Assembly: GCA_937900755.1 (NCBI GenBank)
Contig: CALCDN010000104.1
Coordinates: forward strand, 1 to 14,104
Length of the DNA stretch: 14,104 nucleotides
Direction of reading: 5' to 3'
Source of the DNA: an uncultured Acetobacter sp.
Lineage (GTDB): Bacteria; Pseudomonadota; Alphaproteobacteria; Acetobacterales; Acetobacteraceae
In this document: positions 6,195 to 14,104 of the stretch, in pieces
How positions within the stretch are numbered: the first letter of the stretch is position 1
Layout: every line of letters starts with the position of its first letter
Program-made: the position numbers and the translations under genes
The notes under the pieces: generated by a model
Databases searched by the model: none
What the model saw: only the letters and a program-made list of their open reading frames with translations
What the model was told of the DNA's origin: nothing

Positions 6195-6401
6195 ATGATG
6201 CAAGACCGCGAGTCACTACTGGGGCAACTTCTTGAACTGCGAAGCGAGCATCGTGATCTGGATACGGTCATCAACAGGATGACCAGCGAGACAACCTTTA
6301 TCGACCAGTTGTACCTTCAGAGGCTCAAAAAGCGGAAACTCCTGCTCAAAGACCGCATAACACGGGTTGAAAGCCAGCTGATACCCGACAATATTGCCTG
6401 A
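6195..6401 (+). CDS. Small DUF465 (YdcH-like) protein B
   Basis: The 68-residue product begins MMQDRESLLGQLLELRSEHRD and contains LYLQRLKKRKLLLKDRITRVE (residues 39-59, trimmed to the family core RLKKRKLLLKDRI). It matches the DUF465/YdcH pattern of L-x2-EHRxLD followed by a basic second helix ending KDRI. Function is unknown. The frame is open from 6132, but ATG 6195 is preferred because GGGAGA lies nine bases upstream and the family starts here. It is divergent from paralogue A and lies 45 bases before purE on the same strand, so cotranscription with purEK is possible though nothing links the functions. Confidence 0.87.
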   Translation: MMQDRESLLGQLLELRSEHRDLDTVINRMTSETTFIDQLYLQRLKKRKLLLKDRITRVESQLIPDNIA

Positions 6402-6446
6402 CTTTGCAACAGGACCAGCATTAGCAAGACCGGATACCCTACCCCT

Positions 6447-6998
6447 GTGAACACGACAGCCCCCCAGACCACCACCGCCCGTCCAGCAGACCATAACCCG
6501 GCCGCCACGGCCCCCAAGGTTGGCATTATCATGGGAAGCCAGTCCGACTGGGAAACCATGCGCCATGCCGACGCCATTCTGGACGAGCTGGAAATCCCGC
6601 ACGAAACACGCATTGTCTCCGCCCACCGCACGCCAGACCGTCTGGCGGAATATGCCCGCACGGCGGCGGGGCGGGGATTGTCTGTCATTATCGCAGGAGC
6701 TGGCGGGGCCGCCCATCTGCCTGGCATGTGCGCGGCATGGACCCGCCTGCCCGTACTGGGTGTGCCTGTGGAATCCCGGGCTCTCAAGGGCATGGACAGC
6801 CTGCTCTCCATTGTGCAGATGCCCGGCGGGGTGCCGGTTGGCACGCTGGCCATAGGCTCCGCCGGAGCCAAAAACGCGGCACTGCTGGCCGCCTCCATTC
6901 TGGCCCTGCAATGCCCTGAACTGGCCGCGCGGCTGGAGGCATGGCGCGCGGTACAGACCGCATCGGTTGCCGACACACCCGTGACAGAAAACGAATGA
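6447..6998 (+). CDS. purE: N5-carboxyaminoimidazole ribonucleotide mutase PurE
   Basis: PurE converts N5-CAIR to CAIR in purine biosynthesis, acting on the product of PurK. The 183-residue protein holds the class I PurE blocks: GIIMGSQSDW (26-35), SAHRTP with the catalytic His at 60, AGAGGAAHLPGM (83-94), and GMDSLLSIVQMPGGVPV (115-131). About 24 residues precede the core, slightly longer than E. coli PurE at the N-terminus. The frame has no ATG before the core, so GTG 6447 is the only plausible start; its ribosome binding site is poor. The stop overlaps the purK start as ATGA, as expected for a coupled two-gene unit. Confidence 0.96.
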   Translation: MNTTAPQTTTARPADHNPAATAPKVGIIMGSQSDWETMRHADAILDELEIPHETRIVSAHRTPDRLAEYARTAAGRGLSVIIAGAGGAAHLPGMCAAWTRLPVLGVPVESRALKGMDSLLSIVQMPGGVPVGTLAIGSAGAKNAALLAASILALQCPELAARLEAWRAVQTASVADTPVTENE

Positions 6999-8167
6999 CC
7001 CATACACACGCAGCCCTGCCCCCCAATGCCGTTATCGGCATTGTGGGCGGGGGGCAGCTTGGCCGCATGTCTGCCGTGGCAGCCTCCCGGCTGGGCTATA
7101 AAACCCATATTCTCACGCAGGACGCACACGGCCCGGCGGCACAGGTTTGCAGCGCCATGACCCTTGGCGCGTATGATGACCCCGCCGCCCTGGACGCCTT
7201 TGCCAAGGCGGTTGATGTTGTCACCTTCGAGTTTGAAAACATCAGTGCGGACGCGCTGGACCGGCTGAGCAGGCATTGCCCCGTGCGCCCGTCCGGCCAT
7301 ATCCTGCGCATAAGCCAGGACCGGCTGGCGGAAAAAACCTTCCTGGCCGATGCGGGCGCGCCGCTGGCGCCGTGGCACGCGGTCACGGACCATGAATCCC
7401 TGCATGCCGCGGCCCATGCACTTGGGTTTCCACTCATCCTCAAGACCACCCGCAACGGCTACGACGGCAAGGGCCAGCGCCGTGTCTACACCGAGGCGGA
7501 ACTGGACGAGGCGTTCGCAGCCCTTGCCCCCCACCCGCTGGTGGCCGAGAGCATGGTCGATTTTGCCTGCGAGCTGAGCGTTATGGTCGCGCGCGGCACA
7601 AACGGCACAACCCGGTGCTTTGACACGGTTCTGAACCACCACTGGCACGGTATTCTGGACCTGACACTCGCCCCCGCCCCCGTAGCGGAGAGCGTAGCAC
7701 TTGAAGCAGGCAGGCTGGCCGCCCTGATTGCCGAAAAATTTGATCTGGTCGGCATTATGGGAGTGGAAATGTTCCTCGTGCGCGATGGCTCGCTCATGGT
7801 GAACGAGGTTGCCCCCCGGCCCCACAACTCTGGTCACTGGACCATGGATGCCTGCGCGCAGGACCAGTTTGACATGCACATCCGCGCCGTTGCGGGCCTG
7901 CCCCTGCCCCTGGCCTGCCGCCACTCGGACGCGGTCATGAAAAATCTGGTCGGACCGGAAGACATGGCCCTGTGGCCCGCCATCCTGGCCAATCCGGGCC
8001 ATATTCCGCACCTGTACGGCAAAAAGGATGCCCGCGAAGGCCGCAAGATGGGGCATGTCAACATCCTGTTCCCCTACGGCGCACTCCCTGGCGACTGGGG
8101 CATCCACGCAGCCCTTGGCCCACTGGCCACCAAATGCTGCGCACCCCCACCCGCTGACGAGGACTGA
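6995..8167 (+). CDS. purK: N5-carboxyaminoimidazole ribonucleotide synthase PurK
   Basis: PurK is the ATP-grasp enzyme that carboxylates AIR with bicarbonate and ATP to give N5-CAIR, which PurE then rearranges. The 390-residue protein shows the N-terminal GIVGGGQLGRM (15-25), the ATP-grasp lysine strand LILKTTRNGYDGKGQ (147-161), GIMGVEMF (253-260) and NEVAPRPHNSGHWT (270-283), which carries metal and substrate contacts. The start is ATG 6995 because it begins just before the first nucleotide-binding strand and overlaps the purE stop (ATGA); an upstream in-frame extension to 6941 lies inside purE and is not needed. The gene converges on a radC gene across a long inverted repeat. Confidence 0.97.
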   Translation: MTHTHAALPPNAVIGIVGGGQLGRMSAVAASRLGYKTHILTQDAHGPAAQVCSAMTLGAYDDPAALDAFAKAVDVVTFEFENISADALDRLSRHCPVRPSGHILRISQDRLAEKTFLADAGAPLAPWHAVTDHESLHAAAHALGFPLILKTTRNGYDGKGQRRVYTEAELDEAFAALAPHPLVAESMVDFACELSVMVARGTNGTTRCFDTVLNHHWHGILDLTLAPAPVAESVALEAGRLAALIAEKFDLVGIMGVEMFLVRDGSLMVNEVAPRPHNSGHWTMDACAQDQFDMHIRAVAGLPLPLACRHSDAVMKNLVGPEDMALWPAILANPGHIPHLYGKKDAREGRKMGHVNILFPYGALPGDWGIHAALGPLATKCCAPPPADED

Positions 8168-8191
8168 ACCGCTTTTACGCCCGAATTAGGC

Positions 8192-8244
8192 GTCCTGAGC
8201 ATGAAGGAGGCTTACAGTAGCCCCGCCTCCTTCATGCTCAGGAC
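8192..8244. repeat. 20-bp perfect inverted repeat at the convergent ends of purK and radC
   Basis: The left arm 8192-8211 (starting GTCCTGAGCATG) is the exact reverse complement of the right arm 8225-8244, with a 13-base loop. The right arm is coding: it specifies residues near the end of the minus-strand radC product (LSMKEA), and the loop holds the last codons and the TAA stop. A second hairpin, ACGCC/GGCGT (8177-8193), abuts it. No T-run follows in either direction, so it is not a standard Rho-independent terminator, though it may shield 3' ends or block converging transcription. Confidence 0.85.
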
Positions 8245-8931
8245 CTGTTCCTTGCCCACAATAAGGTGGTCCGCCACCTGCAGGCCCACAATCCGGGCAG
8301 CGGCAACGATCTGCCCCGTCATGCTGATATCCTCAAGCGAGGGCATGACCTCTCCGCTGGGGTGGTTGTGCACCAGCACAAAGCTGCCCGCGCGCAAGGC
8401 CAGCGCGCGCCGGACAATCTCACGCGGGTAAACGGGAGCATGGTCAACCGTGCCACGCCCCAGCACCTCGTCCACCACAAGCCTGCGCGCCGTATCCAGA
8501 AACAGCACGCGCATCTGCTCGGTTTTTTCACGCGCCATCAGGGCCAGCAGATAGGCGTTAAGGGCTGGGCGTTCGGCCAGCACATTCCCCCGCTGCAACC
8601 GGGCACGATGCAGGCGAAACGCACTCTCACGCGCAAGAATCAGCAGTACACGCACAGCTTCGGGGAGTTGGCGCACACTCCCCTCCTGCTGGCCCACAGC
8701 GGACAGCACAGCCGACAGAGCGCCATATTCCGCCAAAAGGGCCGTGGCGTGCGCCTCCACCGGCGCGTGTGCGGGCTCCGCCGCGCCAAGCAACGCGGCC
8801 AGGCACTGCCTGTCGTCTACCCCCTGCGGTTCTGGCTCGGGCAAAGGCATGGCCTGGAGTGCGGCACCTTGCGGTCCCACAAAAAAAGCGGATCCATCGG
8901 CAACGCCGGGCCGGGCTGTGGCGCGCCTCAC
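8212..8931 (-). CDS. radC: RadC-family JAB/MPN protein with intact metal site
   Basis: RadC-family proteins (UPF0758) combine an N-terminal helical, helix-hairpin-helix-like part with a C-terminal JAB/MPN domain; their biochemical role is unsettled despite the DNA-repair name. In this 239-residue product the C-terminal domain is complete: LFLDTARRLVVDE with Glu155, APVYPREIVRRAL, and the JAMM signature HNHPSG (188-193) with Ser198 and Asp201 at canonical spacing. The N-terminal half is poorly conserved: the usual acidic DAELL motif and Gly-rich hairpin are replaced by divergent sequence. The start is GTG 8931, which overlaps the stop of the upstream paralogue (GTGA), indicating coupled translation. 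The 3' end lies in a 20-bp inverted repeat. Confidence 0.9.
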   Translation of the reverse strand: MRRATARPGVADGSAFFVGPQGAALQAMPLPEPEPQGVDDRQCLAALLGAAEPAHAPVEAHATALLAEYGALSAVLSAVGQQEGSVRQLPEAVRVLLILARESAFRLHRARLQRGNVLAERPALNAYLLALMAREKTEQMRVLFLDTARRLVVDEVLGRGTVDHAPVYPREIVRRALALRAGSFVLVHNHPSGEVMPSLEDISMTGQIVAAARIVGLQVADHLIVGKEQVLSMKEAGLL

Positions 8932-9683
8932 CAGTCCACCGCCATCTGGCGCGCGCTCGCCCAGGCCGTTGGGCCAACGACCAGATGGTCATGCAGGTTA
9001 ACCGCCAGCAGCGGCGCGGCCTCGCGCATGGCCGCGACAAAGGGAGCCCCCCCTTGGAGTATGGCCTGCACATCCGCCTCCCCTGCAACCAGGAGCACGC
9101 TCACAACAGCGCAGGCCTGCACTGCCAGCGCACGTTGCAAAACATGGGCCACGGCCTGGCGCACGGCTTCGGCTTCTGGCGTAACCGTGGGCCAGGGCAG
9201 TGGCTCATCCACCAGAAGGGTGTTGCGGCTGTCCAAAAACAGTATGCGCATCTGCGGGCGTTCCAACCCCTTCAAAACCGTGTTGCAGTACTGCACCAGA
9301 CTGTCCCAGTCGCCCATATAGGCGCGTCCGGCACTTCCATCTTGCACCAGGCACGCCGCCACGGCTGGCAGTTGCGTGCACAATGCCGCCGCCGCGCGTG
9401 TCACCCCTGCCTCCTGCAATGGCCCGGAGCCGGATTCGAGCACGGCGGATAAAGACCCGAAGCGGTTGATAAGGCTTTTGGCCAACGGTTTGGTATCGCG
9501 CCGGGGCACACCATAAAACAGGAGCATTTCCAGCAGTTCATAGTCCGCAAGCCCACCCGCGCCATGTGCGAGCACCCTGTGGCGCATGCGTTTGCGGTGC
9601 CCGGCGGGCCCGGTTGAGGCAAACACGGCAGCACCTCCCTGCGTGGCGGGTATGGGGTCTGGTGGCCTCTTTGCTTTTGCCAT
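8928..9683 (-). CDS. radC: RadC-family paralogue lacking the JAMM metal motif
   Basis: This 251-residue protein keeps the RadC N-terminal part well: HRVLAHGAGGLADYELLEMLL (40-55 core, with the DYELLEMLL motif), KPLAKSLINRFGSLSAVL (65-82), then a short helical hairpin. The C-terminal MPN fold is still visible in MRILFLDSRNTLLVDE (145-160, Glu160 kept) and in NLHDHLVVGPTA near the end. However, where HNHPSG should stand it reads VLLVAGEAD (about 196-204), so both metal-binding His residues are lost. It is therefore probably not metal-dependent. ATG 9683 is chosen over GTG 9686 because GGAG sits seven bases upstream. It is the first gene of a two-gene unit with the intact paralogue and diverges from uvrD. 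Confidence 0.85.
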   Translation of the reverse strand: MAKAKRPPDPIPATQGGAAVFASTGPAGHRKRMRHRVLAHGAGGLADYELLEMLLFYGVPRRDTKPLAKSLINRFGSLSAVLESGSGPLQEAGVTRAAAALCTQLPAVAACLVQDGSAGRAYMGDWDSLVQYCNTVLKGLERPQMRILFLDSRNTLLVDEPLPWPTVTPEAEAVRQAVAHVLQRALAVQACAVVSVLLVAGEADVQAILQGGAPFVAAMREAAPLLAVNLHDHLVVGPTAWASARQMAVDW

Positions 9684-9696
9684 CACATTGCTCCGA

Positions 9697-9725
9697 TTGG
9701 CCTGAGCCGGACATCACTATATAAG
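9697..9725 (+). promoter_or_regulatory. Putative uvrD promoter with a symmetric -10 shared by divergent radC
   Basis: TTGGCC (9697-9702) and TATAAG (9720-9725) are 17 bases apart. Transcription would start near 9731-9733, at or next to the uvrD start codon, giving a leaderless or nearly leaderless mRNA. The overlapping TATATA (9718-9723) is its own complement and could serve as a -10 for the minus-strand radC pair, whose start is only 45 bases away. Confidence 0.4.
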
Positions 9726-9728
9726 GGA

Positions 9729-11953
<2,225 letters not shown>

Positions 11954-11954
<1 letters not shown>

Positions 11955-12868
11955 TGGCCCCTCCGACCCGCCGCCACGCCACCAGCCTGGAAACCATTTC
12001 CGTTACCGTGCCAGAAGCGGCCGTGGAAGCGTACGAAAACGCCATAGGCAGCGTCTGCACCACCGTTGGCATTTTTGAAGCCAACCCCGAAGGCACCCAG
12101 TGGCGGGTTGAAGGTGTTAAAGACACAGGCCACATGGAGGATGAACTCGCACTCGCCCTTATGCTGGCCGAGTTGACCAGTGGCGTATCCACCCCTCTTG
12201 AGCGTGCCGCGACCGAGGCCGAAGGCTGGCTTGCCCGCACGTATGAGGCTTTTCCCGAACAGCAGGTTGGCAGGCGCTTTGTGGTGCGCGGCACCCACCT
12301 GCCCGATGCCACCGAGGCCACCCGCATTGTACTCACGCTCGATGCCGGGGTCGCCTTTGGCTCGGGCGAGCATGGCTCCACCCGTGGGTGTCTGCGGGCA
12401 CTTGAGCGCATAGCCCACCGCCACCCCCGCCGTATTCTGGACCTTGGCTGTGGCACGGGTATTCTGGCCATGGCCGCGGCCGCCCTTTTGCACCAGAAGG
12501 TGCTGGCCGTGGATATTGAACCCTGGTCGGTCCGTGTTTCCGCCCAGAATGCACGGCGCAACCAGTTGAACCGCGCACTCACCTGCCGCCTTGGCAATGG
12601 CTGGCAGACGCCCGCCATTCGTAAAAATGCGCCCTATGACCTGGTTTTTGCCAATATTCTGGCCCGCCCGCTCTGCCTCATGGCCAAGGACCTGGCGCAG
12701 GCACTGGCCCCCGGCGGCACAGTTATTCTGGCAGGCCTCCTGCAAACACAGGTGCGCATGGTACTGGCCGCCCACCGCAGGCAGGGGCTGGTGCTGGAGC
12801 AGGTCCTGACCGAAGGAGACTGGGCAACCCTTATCCTGCGTCGCCCGGCGGGCTCTTTTTCCGCCTGA
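11954..12868 (+). CDS. prmA: Ribosomal protein L11 methyltransferase PrmA
   Basis: PrmA uses S-adenosylmethionine to methylate ribosomal protein L11. The 304-residue protein has an N-terminal substrate-recognition part and a C-terminal Rossmann-fold methyltransferase domain. Seen motifs are AFGSGEHGSTRGCL (134-147; the family usually has AFGTGxHxTT), the SAM-binding ILDLGCGTGILAM (161-173), the acidic VDIEPWSV (186-193), and FANILARPL (232-240). Ser replaces the usual Thr in the first motif, a mild change. ATG shares one base with the uvrD stop (TAATG), so translation is probably coupled. The final residues GSFSA are unremarkable. pepP follows after 27 bases on the same strand. Confidence 0.94.
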
Positions 12869-12895
12869 CGGCCCGCCCACACCTTAATCCAACAT

Positions 12896-14104
12896 ATGCG
12901 GAGTAGCACCTTGGCCTCCTTGTCCCTGAGCAGATTGACCTCACTGCGTGCCCTGCTGCGCCAGCACGGGCTGGATGGGCTGATTATTCCGCACAGTGAC
13001 GAGTTTTTAGGCGAATACACTCCTGCCTGCGCACAAAGGCTGGCATGGATAAGCGGCTTTACCGGCAGTGCGGGCACGGCCATTGTTCTGGCGGACAAGG
13101 CCGCCGTTTTTTCCGATGGCCGCTACATTACGCAAATGGACCAGCAGGTGGATGGCGCATGCTGGGAACGTGTGCATGGCGGTACGTCACCACCCGCCAC
13201 ATGGCTGGCGGCCAACGCGCGGCCCGGTGCGGCCATTGGCTACGACCCACGCATTATGAGCGAGGCGGAACTCGGCCCATACCTGCAGCAGGACCAGATT
13301 GTCCTCTCCCCCACGCAGCACAATCTGGTGGACGCCCTCTGGGCCGACCGCCCTGCCCTGCCCGCAGGCCCCGCCTTTATCCACCCCTTGGAGTATGCGG
13401 GGGAAAGCGCCACCAGCAAATGCAGCCGCATTGCCCAGAACCTGCGCGACCTGGGGCAGGACGCCGCGGTGTTGAGCGATTCTGCCTCCATTGCCTGGCT
13501 GCTCAACATTCGTGGGGCGGATATTCCCTGCACACCCGTGGTGCTGGCTTTTGCCATTGTCCATGCGGATGCAGGCGTTGACCTGATTATCCCGCCCAGC
13601 AAAATTCCCGCAGCCGTGCGGGCGTGGCTGGGGGCGGATGTGCGCATCCATGCGCCTGAGGAACTGGAGCCGGTTCTGGCGACACTGGCCGGGCGCACCG
13701 TGGGTGTGGACCCGGCCAGCAACGCCGTGTGGTTTACGCAGGCACTGGGCCGCTACAATGCACGCGTCACCACAACGCCAGACCCGTGCCTGCTGCCCAA
13801 ATCCTGCAAAAACGCTGTGGAACAGCAGGGCATGCGCGCAGCCCACCTGCGCGATGGTGTCGCCCTGTGCCGCTTTTTGCACTGGATGGATACCCACGCC
13901 ACCACCACAACCGAACTGGACGCAGCCCAACGGCTGACTGCCTTCCGGCGCGAAGCCCCGGAGTATGTGGAGGACTCGTTCCCCCCCATTTCGGGGGCCG
14001 GGCCTAACGGCGCGGTTATTCATTACAGCGTAACCCCGCAGAGCAGCCGCGCCATAACCCCCGACGAGGTGTACCTGATTGATAGCGGCGGCCAGTACCC
14101 CGAT
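12896..14104 (+). CDS. pepP: Xaa-Pro aminopeptidase (three-domain aminopeptidase P), truncated by the window edge
   Basis: Aminopeptidase P is a metal-dependent M24 peptidase that removes an N-terminal residue before proline. The visible 403 codons run to the edge without a stop. They show the first creatinase-like domain (IIPHSDEFLGEY, WISGFTGSAGTAIVL, FSDGRYITQ), a second domain (SASIAWLLNIRG, with IPCTPVVLAFAIV) and the start of the peptidase domain: GAGPNGAVIHYS, then YLIDSGGQYPD, whose Asp (about 396) would be the first metal ligand. The rest of the catalytic site lies outside. The full family protein is about 590 residues. Start choice is open: ATG 12896 has no ribosome binding site, whereas TTG 12911 has GGAG seven bases upstream. 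It probably belongs to the uvrD-prmA transcription unit. Confidence 0.92.
   Translation, partial: MRSSTLASLSLSRLTSLRALLRQHGLDGLIIPHSDEFLGEYTPACAQRLAWISGFTGSAGTAIVLADKAAVFSDGRYITQMDQQVDGACWERVHGGTSPPATWLAANARPGAAIGYDPRIMSEAELGPYLQQDQIVLSPTQHNLVDALWADRPALPAGPAFIHPLEYAGESATSKCSRIAQNLRDLGQDAAVLSDSASIAWLLNIRGADIPCTPVVLAFAIVHADAGVDLIIPPSKIPAAVRAWLGADVRIHAPEELEPVLATLAGRTVGVDPASNAVWFTQALGRYNARVTTTPDPCLLPKSCKNAVEQQGMRAAHLRDGVALCRFLHWMDTHATTTTELDAAQRLTAFRREAPEYVEDSFPPISGAGPNGAVIHYSVTPQSSRAITPDEVYLIDSGGQYPD

Noticed and set aside
6317..8107. Long minus-strand open frame of 596 codons opposite purE and purK
   Set aside because: It lies wholly antisense to two firmly identified genes, has low-complexity composition rich in Gly, Arg, Ala and His, and shows no domain; it is a by-product of GC-rich codon use.
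8266..9321. Plus-strand open frame of 351 codons across both radC genes
   Set aside because: The opposite strand encodes clear RadC motifs, including HNHPSG; this frame shows no family pattern.

Overview
The window looks like chromosomal housekeeping DNA from a GC-rich alphaproteobacterium, most probably an acetic acid bacterium (Acetobacteraceae). This rests on the form of SecD/SecF, a TrcR/DUF1013 regulator, two small DUF465 proteins, a zinc-motif-free bL31 and a ROSE-like RNA thermometer in front of an Hsp20 gene. The family assignment is from recalled family character, not a search. No tRNA, rRNA, insertion sequence, phage gene or CRISPR array was seen.

Layout. 1-122: an open frame running in from the left edge, overlapping the secD start. 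119-2650 (+): secD and secF, the SecDF arm of the protein-export machinery, closed by a bidirectional terminator. 2713-3688 (-): a small lipoprotein of unknown function, preceded by mscL (mechanosensitive channel). 3689-3987: a divergent control region with several palindromes, a probable rpmE promoter and a minus-strand terminator-like hairpin. 3988-4218 (+): rpmE (bL31). 4293-4939 (+): a multi-hairpin leader resembling a ROSE thermometer, then an Hsp20 chaperone gene and a strong terminator. 5146-5736 (+): the trcR-like regulator. 5800-6401: two divergent DUF465 genes, the first convergent with trcR across a 17-bp hairpin. 6447-8167 (+): purE-purK, with overlapping stop and start codons (purine synthesis). 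8212-9683 (-): two tandem RadC-family genes overlapping by GTGA. 9729-12868 (+): uvrD/pcrA helicase and prmA (L11 methyltransferase), joined by TAATG. 12896 to the right edge (+): a three-domain Xaa-Pro aminopeptidase cut off by the window.

The genes do not form one pathway. They are compact units: SecDF export, osmotic protection, ribosome and heat response, purine synthesis, and a repair cluster with divergent radC and uvrD. Several neighbours share stop/start overlaps (secD left edge, purE/purK, radC/radC, uvrD/prmA), which suggests translational coupling.

The most notable signals are the ROSE-like thermometer with a bulged-G anti-Shine-Dalgarno helix; the two RadC paralogues, one keeping the JAMM metal site and the other keeping the N-terminal helical part; and a 20-bp perfect inverted repeat that encloses the stop codon of the downstream radC.
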